Origin: Trichosporon coremiiforme
Taxonomy: Eukaryota; Basidiomycota; Tremellomycetes; Trichosporonales; Trichosporonaceae
Assembly (NCBI GenBank): GCA_039545355.1
Contig: BCJJ01000006.1
Location: forward strand, 1,645,686-1,709,685
DNA: 64,000 nt
Reading direction: 5' to 3'
Part shown: positions 36,101-47,374 of the stretch, one piece after another
Layout: every line of letters starts with the position of its first letter
Position numbering within the stretch: position 1 is the first letter of the stretch
Made by a program: the position numbers and the translations under genes
The notes under the pieces: model-generated
Databases searched by the model: none
Told to the model about the DNA's origin: nothing
Seen by the model: only the letters and a program-made list of their open reading frames with translations

Positions 36101-37943
36101 GGTCAGCCGTGAAGACGAAGGTGCTGAAGGTCGCGAAGGCGACGAGGAAGGGGATCGTCGCCCAGAAGAAGTTGCTGCACGAGAACACGATCCCGATGCG
36201 GCGGAGCATGCGCAGCTCCATGTCGTTACGGGCCGTGAAGACCTTCTCAGCAAACGCCTTCTCCCAACCGTACAGCTTGATCGACTTGATGTTGTTCAGG
36301 ATCTCGCTCATGAGGCGCGTGCGCACATCCTTGATGCCCATGAGCTGACGCTGCAGGCGTTTCTGGATACGGCTGAGGAAGGTGTTGATGGGGAGCGAGA
36401 TGACCATGACCGCGACACCCATGAAGGCCTGCCAGCCAACGAGCTGGTACAGCGACACGAACGCGAGGATGATCTGGAACGGACCAGACCAGGCAATGTT
36501 GCCGTACTGCGCAATGTCGGCGATACGCACGGCGTCGACGCTCTGCAGGTTCACGATGTCGCCCGAGGTGCGGCCAGACTTTTCGCTGAGGCTGAGGCGG
36601 AGCGATTTGCGGTAGATCAGCGTGATGAGGCCGGTCTTGACGCGCATCGTCGTCATGAAGCAGCGGTCAAAGTACTGGTGCAGAAGCGCCGTGGCGAGGT
36701 TGGCAGTCAGGAACATGAGGATTGTGATGCCAAAGCCGACGGTCGGACTCATGGGCTTGTCGGTGCCGTAGCTCGAGACGTAGATCAGGAGCAGGCGGAG
36801 AAGTTGAGGCTGAGCAAAGCTAAGGCAGTCGTAGATACCCTTCATGAACGCGGCGATGACGTACGTGAGACCGTAAGCCTTGAAGAGGGCGACCTTGAGC
36901 GAGGGCTCCTGCTTCTTGCCCTGCTTCACGAGCTGGACCTGCTCCTCCCATGCAGCGGCCAGGCGGTCCGACAGCGCCTCAGCCGAGTCCTGCGGCGGAA
37001 CCTGCCACATGTCCTCCTCGCCGAGGTACTTCTTCGTACCGAGGGAGAGCATAGGCGTGAGCCAGGAGAAGGTGAGACGCTCGTAGATGTTGGCCGTGTT
37101 GACGGGAGACTCGACCTCGTCGTTCTCCTTGACAATAACCTGACCATCGACTGTGTCGGGCTCCTCCTCCTCATCGAGCTGAATCTTGCGCTTGGTGCAA
37201 GGAACGTGGAACGCCTTCCATTTCTTCTCGGGCGAGAACAGCTCGAAGAAGAACGCAAAGGTGGCAGTACCGGTCGCCGCGATCCAGAGTGCCTCGCGTG
37301 CGATTACGAGGCGGCCAGAAGTCGAGCCCTTCGTGTGGCTGTCAAAGACACCGGTCAGGATCTGCGTGCGGATAGCGATCGCAGTCACAATCCAGTACAG
37401 CGGGATAAACAGCAGGACAATGGTCGAGGAGGTGCGCGACGTATGGTGGTTGATCCAGACGAGCTTCGCGAACATCGCCAGGGTCAGAGACAGAACAACG
37501 TAGTGTGCGAACGGGTAAGGTGACTTCTTGATCTGCGGAATCGAGAGGCCAGCACAGGCGGCGGCCAGCACAGCGGCGAACGCGAACAGGAACTGTGATC
37601 AGGTTGGTATCATCTCCCGGACACCTACAGTCTTGATCTTTGCAATGTGCTCACTCCGAGGGCTGCGCTTGATCCAGTCGATACCATCCGGCCCAACCCT
37701 ACGAAGCTTCTTGGAAGTCGACACGACGCTGATCGTCGACGAGATCAGAGCGATCACAATGGGCAGCGGCAGGAGGACAGTGAGCTCGAAGCACTCGGTG
37801 AAGTCGACCTGGCGGTCGCCCGACACGACCTGCGGGGGCCAACGGCACGTCGGTTTGCCTGGCGGGCGATCATCGCCGTGGCCCTTTGCCGCCGCTGCGA
37901 GCTGCGCGAGCTCGGCGGCAGCGTACCACTGCAAGCCAGCCAT
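33102..37943 (-). CDS. YCF1: ABCC-type vacuolar glutathione-conjugate/metal transporter (YCF1/MRP family)
   Basis: Two exons (37943-37629, 37592-33102) encode 1601 aa. The layout is an N-terminal TMD0 with several spans, the L0 linker, TMD1, NBD1, a Ser-rich regulatory linker, TMD2 and NBD2. NBD1 has Walker A GRVGDGKSSLL, signature LSGGQKAR and Walker B IYLLDDPLSAVD (Asp at the usual catalytic Glu, as normal for MRP NBD1). NBD2 has Walker A GRTGAGKSSMT, signature LSAGQRQL and Walker B ILVLDEATSSID. The TMD0 marks the full-length YCF1/MRP1 group, which pumps glutathione S-conjugates and metal-thiol complexes into the vacuole; BPT1-type relatives are an alternative. Codon bias is strong enough that long antisense frames appear opposite it. 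Confidence 0.88.
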
Positions 37944-38649
37944 GGTGGTGGTGGGCTCCTCGCCTCAGACTCGTTACCTCGTACGGAATGGGGCTCGAAG
38001 GCGGGGCCGCGAGGCTAAAGTTTTGGAGCGGTGGTAGTGGTGGTAGTGGTGGTGGGCGAAAAAAGCAACACTAGTGACTCAGCCGTCGCGAGTGGCCAAT
38101 GTTGATATCGACGACGAGAAAGGTAGCGGCAGAGGTCAGTGTGGTCGCGAACGAAGCATGCAAGGGGCTGGCCGAAAATGCTGCATAAGCAGGCCGGAGA
38201 AGGGCGGCAGAGGCTGGCGGCCCGGGCCGGGTCAGTGACCGCCTCACCGCCGGCCCCCAGTCGAGGAGGTGGAGGTCGGTGGAGGCCGCTGAACCATGAC
38301 GCAAACCTCTCTCGTGACTTTCAGCATGCCGCGTAAACCAAGAACGTTTCCCGAGATTTCTCTACGAGCTTGTCAGGAGCAAGTACTTCCATCCTGACCG
38401 CGAAGAAAGCATAAAGAGGTGATGACCAGCAGAGTCGAGATCACGGCTTTCGACGAGGCAATTTCGTAATTGGGACCCTAATCAGCAGATTAATCCCTGT
38501 TGAAATGCCTTGAGATTACAATCGTTCTTTACGTAACAAGAAATTTTGGATTTTGGCGGGCCATCTGACCTCAGTACACCAGGCTCATGAACGCGGCTCA
38601 CACGAGGAATTTCGATCTCACCACTCCGTTCCACACCACAACACCAACG
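37944..38649. other. Bidirectional promoter region YCF1 / NOP15
   Basis: A divergent spacer of 706 bp. A purine-rich GGTGGTAGTGGTGG tract lies near 38028-38056. An in-frame ATG at 38587 exists upstream of the chosen NOP15 start but sits in leader-like text. Confidence 0.5.
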
Positions 38650-39990
38650 ATGCCGAAACGCGCTGCCCCGTCCGAGGCCGCGCCCGCCGTGTCGAAGAAG
38701 GTCAAGCCTGCCGCCGCCTCGAAGCCCAAGGCTTCGCCCGCCAAGGCCACCAAGGCTGCTGCTCCCAAGAAGGCCGCGACTGCTAAGGCGACCAAGGCCG
38801 CGCAGAAGGTCGAGGCCGACGCCGAGGCTGCCGCCGAGACCGTTGTCGAGAAGGCTCAGAAGCTCGGTGCCTCCGTCAAGAAGGCTGCGTCCAAGGCCAA
38901 GGCCAAGGTCGATGAGGTGCTCGAGAACGCGTCCGAGCTGCTCATCGACGATGTCGAGCCCGAGGTGTCTGCCGCCGCTACCCGTGGCCAGAAGGCGGTT
39001 GCGAAGGGCAAGAAGGCCGCTGCCAAGGTCAAGGCTAAGGCCGATGAGGTCATCGAGAACGCGAGCGAGCTCCTGATCGACGACGTCGAGGACAAGCCGG
39101 TTAGCAAGAGCAAAAAGCGCAAGACCGCCGAGGACTTTATCGACGAGGAGCCGACGGCCAAGAAGCCCGCCGCTAAGAAGGCTGCTGCTAAGGTCGAGCC
39201 CACGGCCACCGCTAAGCCTGCGGCCAAGGCGACCAAGGGCAAGAAGGCCGCCAAGGAGCCCACGCCCGAGCCCGAGGCCGAGGAGGAGGACGAGGACGAC
39301 GAGATGCTCGGTTTCGAGACCGAGAGCGAGGACGGCGGTGCCGACTCGTCCGACGACGACAGTGACGCCGAGGACGTCGCCGTCCGCGAGGCGGGCAAGA
39401 AGGTCGACGTCTCCAACCTCGCCAAGCCCAGGGACGACAAGAGCGTTGCGAAGCGTCTCGCGCGCGCCCAAAAGCAGAAGACCGCCGAGCGCGGCACCAT
39501 CTACCTCGGGCGCATCCCGCACGGCTTCTACGAGGACCAGATGCGCGAGTACTTTGGCCAGTTCGGCGACGTCACCCGCCTCCGTCTTGCGCGCAACCCC
39601 AAGTCGGGCGCTAGCAGGCACTACGCCTACATCGAGTTCAGCTCGCTGCCCGTCGCCGAGGTCGTCGCCGAGACCATGAACAACTACCTCCTCATGGGCC
39701 ACATCCTCAAGTGCAACGTCATTCCCCAGGACGACATCCACCCCGAGCTCTGGGTCGGTGCCAACAAGAAGTTCCGCAAGGTGCCGCGCGCCCGTCTCGA
39801 GAAGGTCCGCCAGGACAAGGTGAGTAAACACAAGTGACAGGCTGCAGTTCGAGAAAGTACCGAGCTGACACTTCAGCCCCGAACACAGGAGCAGCAGGCC
39901 AAGGCCAACGAGAAGGTCCTCAAGCGGCAAGAGGAGCGCAGGCGCAAGATCAAGGACGCCGGCATCGATTACGAGTTTGAGGGTCATTAG
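38650..39990 (+). CDS. NOP15: Nucleolar RRM protein of ribosome biogenesis (NOP15/NIFK type)
   Basis: Two exons (38650-39819, 39877-39990) encode 427 aa; the acceptor could also be 12 nt later in frame. Residues 1-215 are Ala/Lys-rich, histone-H1-like text with one internal duplication. An acidic block follows. The RRM spans about residues 278-355: RNP2 GTIYLGRIP, then GFYEDQMREYFGQFGDVTRLRL, RNP1-like SRHYAYIEF, and MGHILKCNVIP. A basic tail follows (KKFRKVPRARLEKVRQDK, RRRKIKDAGIDYEFEG). Yeast Nop15 is a 60S pre-ribosome factor that binds pre-rRNA near ITS2. I start at MPKRAAPSEAA because the text before it looks like leader. Confidence 0.82.
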
Positions 39991-40297
39991 TTACAGTCTC
40001 GCGCGCGTATCTAGACAGAGTGTTTCTTATATTGTTACATGTACTTGATTTGCTATCCACTGGTCTGGTTTGCGTAGTGTGTGTAGACGATCTAAATAGG
40101 TTTTATCCACACGATACCGTTCTGCTCAAACTCAAGTGCCAGTACGTTGAAGAAGAAGTAGACGCTTGGCGCCAGGTCTGCGCGATCGTGGCTGGGCGAG
40201 TGCCTTCCCGCAGATGGGGCACGGTCGGGCGTCTAGGTCCAAGATCGACGAATGCAACCGAGCGCACGCAAGCCTCGACACTCTCGCGGACCTGAGG
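39991..40297. other. Convergent intergenic region
   Basis: 3' UTR-like, AT-richer text between convergent NOP15 and the Med19-like gene. No gene. Confidence 0.5.
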
Positions 40298-41299
40298 TTA
40301 CCTCTTGAAGACGGCTCTAACGCCAACATCGGCCGGGCTGGCGCTGCGGCTCCCGCCACCATGCTTGACACGCTTGACTGCGCCGTGCGGCTGCTCGCTG
40401 CCTGGTCGTTTGCTTGGTGTTCCCGGGGTGTGGGATGCGCCGTGCGGAGCATACCCAGGAGTGCCCGGTGCGGCTCCCGGCGTCCCAGGTCGTCCGGGTG
40501 TTCCAGGGCGGTAGCCTGGCGGTGCGCTTGCTCGCGGGAACGGCGGCTTCATGCCCGAACCCGGAGTGCCGAACGGCCGGCGCTGGCCGGGAGTGAAGGG
40601 GCGGCCAGGACGAGGTGGAGCGGGGCTCGGCATCGCACCGCCCGGGTTCGCGAGCTCGGGGAGGTCGGGTGCGACGCTTTGCGACATGCGAGCCTTCTTC
40701 CTCCTTCGCCTCTCCTCAGCCTCGCGGACACCGACCTTCTCGCCGCCAGCGTAGCCTTCAGTCTTGAGGCCGACCTCGAGCCGCGCACTCCGGAACGCAT
40801 CCGCCGACAGCACGGTCAGCGCATCCTCGTACAGCTGCGGCAACGGCTCCGGCTGTTCTTGGAGGTCACCGATCAGAGGCAGCAGCGACTGCCCCGCCTG
40901 ATCGCCCATCGGTACAGGGTCTTCACGTCAGCACAGGTGGTGTAGGTGATACCGTACCGATGCAGTCCTCGAGCAGCACACCGTAGCCCTTGCTCAAACC
41001 TTGCTTCTTCTTCTGGCGGGTCGGCTTCTCGTTGCCCTCGTCGTCCGTCTCGGGGATCGGGTCAAAGTACGGACGCACGTACGTGTTGTACAGGCCATCG
41101 AGATGCAGGAGCGAGATCATGTCAAGAGACGAGTGCAGATGCTTTTGCGGACGAACTGGGATGTCAGCTGCTTCTCGATGGGCTCTGCAGCTCGCAAACC
41201 GGTTTCAAACGCACCATCCCACTCGGGAAGAATAAGCGTCCCCGGCGCTGATCCTTGCGTCGGCGGTCGGCTGCTCTCCCCGTTCTTGGGAATGTCCAT
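40298..41299 (-). CDS. MED19: Probable Mediator complex subunit Med19 (Rox3-like)
   Basis: Three exons (41299-41215, 41155-40958, 40920-40298) encode 301 aa; the donors are GTGCGT and GTACGG, with acceptors TCCCAG and GTGAAG. The conserved block LHSSLDMISLLHLDGL, YNTYVRPYFDP and KGYGVLLEDCIDPVP resembles the Med19 head-module motif (LYxxYVRPY ... TYxxYLxDLPG), though the second half is diverged. An Arg/Lys cluster (EAEERRRRKKAR) follows. The last third is Gly/Pro/Thr-rich and disordered (PGTPGRPGTPGAAPGTPG), ending in a basic KRVKHGGGSRS segment. A role in RNA polymerase II transcription is inferred from this motif only. The start codon lies just 52 bp from a transposon end. Confidence 0.5.
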
Positions 41300-41351
41300 C
41301 GTAAACAGGTAAGGTGATGGTGGATGTGCCAGTGCCAGGATTGCGATATTA

Positions 41352-41378
41352 AACTAGGGTCACAGGTTAAGTCGAACG
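41352..41378. repeat. Left terminal inverted repeat of the Tc1/mariner element
   Basis: 27 bp beginning AACTAGGGTCACAGG and ending GTCGAACG, the exact reverse complement of the right end. Confidence 0.95.
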
Positions 41379-41525
41379 AGTGGTGCCACAAACGAGGCCG
41401 TGAACTGTCGACCTCGCTGCAACCACGAATAACTCATGCATATGCATGTTTCTTGCTCTATAAACAGTTGTTCCACGTGCATGGGAGTCTTGGTAACCTA
41501 TATACGAAGCATGGTGCACCTGGGA

Positions 41526-42666
41526 TCAATACTTAATGTGTCCTCCATTAGCAGAGATGGTGTCCTTGATCCTGTTAGGCATGGACATGATAAGTCGGTC
41601 GATCTCATTCTGATCATAGGTGTTCCAGAGCTCCGTAGCGGCAGCGAATAGCCCCTCCTGGGTGGTGGGACGAGGGTTGAGACGGGCCAGGCGGCGCTTG
41701 AGGTTGCTCCAAAGGTTCTCAATGGGGTTGAGGCAAGGAGAGCAGGGAGGGTGAGGCAGGAAGCGCATGCCAAGTTGCTCTGCCTTGCCACGGGTGGCCT
41801 TGGCTGTGTGGACGACAGCGTTGTCCTCTACAACCCAGGGCAAGCCATAACCACGCCACTGAGTCTTGACACGCTTCCAGCAATCAAACAACTCCTTCTC
41901 AGTCACCTGGGTGCGATAGATGGCCGCATTGACTCCCTTGCGCTTGGAGGTCGACTGGGAGGTGTCAAACCACACCAGCTTCGACTTGCCGCCATACCAG
42001 ATAGCCCCCCAGCACATAATCGACCCACAGCTCGATCTGAAGGTGTACTGGATGTACCTGAGTGTCAGCACTCTTCCACAGCATGTAGAACGTCAGGAAA
42101 GACACTCACCGCTCATTGGCACGGTCAGAACCGATGGGGCGCGTCACATATGCTCTGTGGAGCTGGTCAATGTAGAGAGGGACCTCGTCACAGAAGATCA
42201 CCTTCCTCCACTCTTGGAAGAGTCGCTGCTGCTCAAGAGCATAAGCGAGACGCTTCTCCTTGTGAAGGGGGCTTAGATACGGCCGCACAAGAGCCACAAA
42301 GCGGCCATAACCAAGCTGGCGACGTGCACGGCGCAGAGTCATGAGAGAGAGGACAATGTCTCTGTCTGCAAGAGTGTCCAACACCTCACGATTGCTGGCG
42401 AAGGGCTGAGCCTCAAAGACCTCGTAGATCGCTCTGAGGTTGTCGGGAGTGAGCTTGGTGTGGCTGCGGGGGATGCGGATCCCCTGGACAGGGTTCAGAA
42501 CAGCCAGAGCAGGTGGAATGAGAGCCTGGAGGCGAGCTAACATCACACAGTAACCCACAGTGCTCTTGGCGATGTTGTACTCCCAGGCGACAGAGGAATA
42601 GCTGCGGTAGCGAGCCAAGGACGCAATCTTGGCGCGGCGGCGAGGTGTGAGGCAAGGGCGAGGCAT
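41526..42666 (-). CDS. Tc1/mariner transposase (DD34E)
   Basis: Two exons (42666-42110, 42057-41526; 52-bp intron with GTGAGT donor and CTGACACTCAG acceptor) encode 362 aa. The N-terminal half holds a helix-turn-helix region (MPRPCLTPRRRAKIASLARY, AWEYNIAKSTVGYCV). The catalytic triad is Asp in WRKVIFCDE, Asp in VVEDNAVVHTAK and Glu in PCLNPIENLW; the last two are separated by 34 residues. The enzyme cuts at the inverted repeats and pastes into TA sites. An upstream GTG-started extension exists but the first ATG is used here. Because an intron interrupts it, activity depends on splicing by a compatible host. Confidence 0.92.
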
Positions 42667-43081
42667 AGCTGCAAGTTCTGATGAGGTAGAGCTGTTGTGG
42701 AAGAGAAGTGGCACTCAAGGAGGCTTATATGCCACAAAGATGGACAGTCGGACGGACTCCGCTGCCGATATGCATGGTTTCGACTCAATTCTTGGATTTT
42801 CCAAAAGCCCAGCTTCGGAGCTTGATACATGAAAGATTTGGGGCAAGCACAGGCCTCGGTGGCTGAGATCTAGGGCGATAAGGAGGGTGGTGACATGCAG
42901 CTTTATTGTGGTGGTGTGGTGGCCAGTATGCACGGTGCGCTCTGCAGCTCCATTTGTCCGAGCTGCCAAGCATTCCTTTCGGCTCTACGCGGAGTTTCTA
43001 GGCATAAAGAGTACCGTTGCATGAGTTATGGATCAGAACATGAGCCACGGCGAGGTTGACGATGACGGGACCGTGCGCATC

Positions 43082-43108
43082 CGTTCGACTTAACCTGTGA
43101 CCCTAGTT
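43082..43108. repeat. Right terminal inverted repeat of the Tc1/mariner element
   Basis: 27 bp beginning CGTTCGAC and ending GACCCTAGTT, the exact reverse complement of the left end, followed by the TA duplication. Confidence 0.95.
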
Positions 43109-43582
43109 TAGTCCCGTCGCGTGGTGAAGGAGCGTGAGTGAGCGGCACCAGTGCCCGCCGTGCCTGGAAGTGGCAACCACCCTGCGTCCCAGTTACCACT
43201 GTTGTCGCGTGCGATCAAGCCATCATTGTCCATCTTTTGTCGTCTGTCGCTCGAACCTGCCCCAGTAGCACTGCGGTGCTCCTACAACTATGCATATGCT
43301 TCACAGAAACCGGGGAATGGACAATTACAGTACATGTTTGCATTGCGCTTGTAAAGGCGAAACCTTCGTGTCCACCGAACTGTGGGGCACATCCCAGTTT
43401 AGCCCACTCCTCTTCTGCGTCGTTTCGGATACTGCGCCATCACAACCACGCACACACCGCATACACACGTTTGTGTACAAAGTGATCGACGAAGAAGAAA
43501 CGCCGGTCACATTACACAGCCATCTCGGCGCCACCGAAAAAGGTAGACCGGTTCGCACTCTCGTGCTCACCCGCCGCCATGT
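43109..43582. other. Spacer between transposon and tRNA-Thr
   Basis: 474 bp with no supported gene. An A5 run on the plus strand at 43537-43541 (T5 on the transcribed strand) lies 42 bp past the tRNA-Thr 3' end and could be its Pol III terminator. Confidence 0.5.
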
Positions 43583-43673
43583 TGCCTTCTACCCGAATCG
43601 AACGGGTGACCGTTCCATAGTCCGATGATACACCGCTACTAGTGGAAAATTCTAGCCACTGAACTAAGAAGGC
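43583..43673 (-). tRNA. tRNA-Thr(AGT) with 18-nt intron
   Basis: Folded by hand. Acceptor arms are GCCTTCT and AGAAGGC, the D stem GTTC/GAAT, the anticodon stem TTCCA/TGGAA, and the T arm ACCCG-TTCGATT-CGGGT. The loop reads CT-AGT-A, then an 18-nt intron (GCGGTGTATCATCGGACT) in the standard position after base 37, then A. The intron end GGACT can pair with the anticodon AGT(A), as expected of a nuclear pre-tRNA. Its discriminator base is A. Confidence 0.88.
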
Positions 43674-46600
43674 CGAACATATCTCTTTGGGCAGACATCG
43701 GAGTTCCGTCGCGGGCGCGTCGCGGGGCGCAAAGCGGCAGTGCGGAAGTGGCTGTTGTCTCGGTGCGGAATCACGCCTCTTTGTTTGATCACCTCACAGG
43801 ACGCGCCCATCGCGACGGCCATGAGCGATCGACGCAACGATTCCGACCGGGCGTGAGAGGCGCGTGGGATGTGGGAGCTGAGAGCCGAGGGTTGAGAATA
43901 ACCCACTGACCCACTGGAGTGTCAGGGGGGTGCGTGCCTGTGACAAACCAGCTGGACGATCGTTGTCGGTTGCCTTATTGCCTCACGGCTGTCTTGAGCC
44001 GGCGAGCTCCAAGCGAGGGCGTCGTGCCGCGGCCTTGAGTACTAGGCCGCTCGTTGTGAGCCCCGGCCCCCTACCGCCGGAACGCCTTCTTCGCCACTTG
44101 CCGAACGCCTTGCCGGGTGAATACCAGTGGGTCGATCGAACTTTCTCCGGACCGCTTTGCCAGAATAGCGCTAGAACACGGCGCCTCCCCTTCTGTTCGG
44201 ACGTTCGGGGCGCCGCGCAATCCGACGCCATGGGCTGTTGCCCGACTACTGGTGCGTGACAGACGCCCCCAAGGTTGTCGCAGACCCACTCAGACATGGT
44301 TATGCCTCGTTTCCAGCGACGTGCCTGCACAGGGAGGACCTCGAAACATGTCGACCAAACAAGTTGCTCCGAGCGACATGACCTTCCTCGTTGAGATACC
44401 AGCTATGCTCAGGAGAGAGCAGGGTTGTCGGTATGTGACTCACATGACGGCACGGACAGCCTGAGTGTGGTTCGTGCCGCAAGCCGCTGCGCGTCAGTGG
44501 CGGCCAGCTCTGTGCGCGATCAACCAGCGATCCCTCGACGTCGCGTGAGGGTCTCGTAATATCTTGCAGGAAAAGACAGCCTTGCACGGCTGCGGCGCTC
44601 AGGGTTGTGGCGGGCATGTTGCTTTTCTCGAATCAGATAACCTCGCTCCCACATCATCCGGCATCCCTGCGCAACCTGATAAGGCCGATCGGTTGCCATG
44701 AGCAGAACAGCCAACCAGCGGTTCCGGGACATCCGGTGTCCTCGAGGCCGACATCCGGTGGCAAGGGCCACGGCTGAGCTTCGGCTCGGGTGAGCCGGCC
44801 GGAGCGACAGGCGAGCTCTGGGTGCATGGCGCCGAGGTCAGGCGCAATGTCAAGCGAAAGGCCCAGACGAACACACGGAACGTCGTCCCGGCCCTCGGCC
44901 CTCGGTCCTCGGGCTGCCCTTGCGTTTCCATTGTTTGCATGATCTTCTCTCTCACTTTCGACGACCAACGACGCCAGTGCCTACTGGGCACACCGCGGCT
45001 CGGCGTGTCTCCGCGGCCCCCCCTGTGTCCCTCCTGTTCCTCTGCCCTCGCGTTCCTCAGTAACTCCATGGTGTCCGTTAGGGCTGCCTCCCGCACCGTC
45101 CCCAACCTCGTCATGAGCCCCGGCCATGGTACGCTAGTCGCCGCCCAAGCCCCGTCGTAGGCCCGACGCACAACCCGAGCGAAGCGCGCACGGTCCGGCG
45201 GACAAACCAGCATTCCAGCAACCTTTAGAGTTTGCCCCGGCCTCGCTACAGAGCTACCACGTACACACGCCTCGTTCCTGTTCCTGTGTCAGTAATGTTT
45301 GTTTTCGGTCTCTTAGCCTCCATGAGTGTGTCCATTCCCATGTCGCGAGAGTGTTGAAAGCTCTTCCGTGAGTTGTCGTGAGCTGTCAAGAAAGTCGTCG
45401 TGAACTGTCGAGAGTGTTTGTCAAGTGGGCAGTCTAGGGTGTCACAGCAGTGTCGCGTGATGTGTTTCGTTTGCCCAGCCTTTGGGCTGTCGTCTCGATT
45501 GTCGAGGATCAAGGCCAGAGTAGGCTAGGCCAGAGACCAGACCAGGGGAAGTGAATGTCGAGAGACTGAATTGCTCCTGACCTGTTTCATGCGTTCTCAA
45601 CAGGGCGAGTGTGAATGTGAGCATAGGAGAGACAGGGTGGCGAGAAGACTAGGAGGCTAAGACGCGAGGGGCAGGAAGAAGAGGAACATGTGGGGATCTG
45701 TTTGATGATTCAGTCGTCACCTGCTCGTCACTTGAGTCACTTGGTCAAACTCGGTGCGCGACGTACGCAGCGTACGAAGCGCAGCGAGGTCACTCTAACA
45801 CCGCGACGTACTCCCCACGCACTCCTCCTTACGTTCTGCACTTAATCAAGTCGCCGTCAGCGGAAGCTTCCATCCCAGGGATGCGTCTTCCTCACGTCAC
45901 GGATGTGGCGGAAGTAGCACACAAGAGGGCCCAGGCTGAAGCCGCAGCATCAATCCCACGCTCGCACTCGGCTGGGAGCCCACTTCTCCCACAGAATCGG
46001 CAACCAAGCCATCGCCCAAGCCTTCGAAAGCCGTCTCCTGAGCCCACGCAACTTACGTGAAACTGGGGCTCGAACGTGTTCTGGCGTGATTCCAGCGACA
46101 ATCCTGAACCGTCCGAAGATCGCGAAGCTCCGGAGAGACAGGCGCACGACGCCCCGTCTCTCGGAGGCTGTATTGGGTGTCGAGCGGCGGCCCGGGGCAG
46201 GTCCAGCGGACACCCAGCCACTCGGCAGGCCGACAGACTCAAGATTTTGCAGCTCGCCGGGGCATGCGGCGCTAGCCGGTGCGCTATGATTGGGGAGCAA
46301 CGAGCTACTCATGCGTCCTCATGGGGAGTGTAAGGGGAGAGGCTCGATAGGCACGGCCTTGGAGATCTTCCAGACCACGCGGATGCCGAGAACCCTGCCA
46401 ACCCTGCTGAGCCCTGCTCAACCCTGCCGATAGGCTTTCGGAGACTATGAATTGTTTCTGGCGCACCTATGGCGTTCCGACCGACGGACGAACCGTCCGT
46501 ACGGCGTTCTCCTGGTTCGGCCTTTAGACTATGCTCGAGGCAGAACCAAGCCAGGCCCCCGACGTTGGTGTCGACTTGTTTGCGCGCATAAGCTGCAGGC

Positions 46601-47374
46601 GTACGTTGCGAGGCGACGGCCAACCGGCTGCCTCATCGGCGTTCCGTAGCTTGGACCGGCCTTAGCCTTAGTCGTGACGTCTGTTGATGGCCGACGAGGG
46701 AAGCGAGTCCTGACGCGGGGCTGCGAGCCGCAAAGAGGAACGCAACGGAGGGCATGAGAAAGCGATATGACGAAACAGAGGCACACCAAGCCTCGCAGCC
46801 TCGCCTCGTGGAGACGCTCGAGGATCGGGGTAGCTCGACTGCTGCTGAGCCTTGAAATAGATCGAGGCTTGAGTGGGACTGGCACGTCGGTGGGGAAGGG
46901 GTTTGCAGAACACCGCTGGGACGCCGGGCGAGTGCGCTTGCCGGCTCGCGCCACGTCGTCCTCTTGCGGTCGTGAGGAAGGGCTTGGGGTGGAAGGAAGC
47001 CGAGCAAGCCTTGGAGCCTTGAATAAGACAACCTGAGAGGCGCCAGGCCAGATCTATTCGGGGGTGTCAGGAGGACAGGAGAGACAGCAGGACAGGACGA
47101 GGCAGTGGCCGGCGTCCGGTGTCGCCCGTGAGGCTATCGAAGCCCTTGTTGCTATTCGTTAGCTGCGGACCCGGGCAGCGCATCCGAGGTCACCTGGGCG
47201 TCGTCTGCGATTCTGGGGTGCTTGCGTCGAGGTCGGCAAGACGTTGAGTGCCGTCCGGAACAGATATATAAGAAGAGGAATAGCTGTACGACTCCTAGCC
47301 AGACAATCTCACGAACAGCAACTCGAGAGCTCCTCTCTAGATCCCCACAAGACACCACACACAGACGTTCCATC
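43674..47374. other. 3.7-kb gene-poor region upstream of the repeat-peptide gene
   Basis: No gene could be supported. The longest frame (ATG at 45213, minus strand, 204 codons) has neither codon bias nor a recognisable family. Codon use and intron signals typical of the rest of the window are absent. The final 110 bp carry the TATA element and leader of the secreted repeat protein. Confidence 0.45.
47265..47272 (+). promoter_or_regulatory. TATA box of the secreted repeat-peptide gene
   Basis: TATATAAG lies 103 bp upstream of the ATG and is followed by a short, CA-rich leader (ACACCACACACAGACG). A strong TATA element usually marks regulated, highly inducible fungal genes. Confidence 0.6.

Larger units (their letters stand above)
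41352..43108 (-). mobile_element. Tc1/mariner-type DNA transposon, apparently intact
   Basis: The element is 1757 bp, bounded by perfect 27-bp terminal inverted repeats and flanked on both sides by TA (41350-41351 and 43109-43110), the target duplication of Tc1/mariner elements. It encodes one spliced DD34E transposase read on the minus strand, with 415 bp of non-coding DNA between the right repeat and the ATG. The coding frame and both ends are undamaged, so the insertion looks young. No second copy is in this window. Confidence 0.93.

Noticed and set aside
32844..37523. Two very long plus-strand open frames (772 and 760 codons) opposite YCF1
   Set aside because: They are shadows of the strongly biased, GC-rich third positions of the real ABC transporter; their translations are Arg/Asp/Glu/Val-rich with no domain.
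38482..39987. 501-codon minus-strand frame opposite NOP15
   Set aside because: Leu/Gly-rich mirror of the Ala/Lys-rich NOP15 tail; the RRM on the plus strand is unambiguous.
43150..43640. Plus-strand frames around 43138-43628
   Set aside because: They overlap the tRNA-Thr gene and show no codon bias or family match.
44599..45213. 204-codon minus-strand frame with an ATG start in the gene-poor region
   Set aside because: No third-position bias, no introns, no family resemblance; consistent with chance in GC-rich DNA, though lineage-specific coding cannot be fully excluded.
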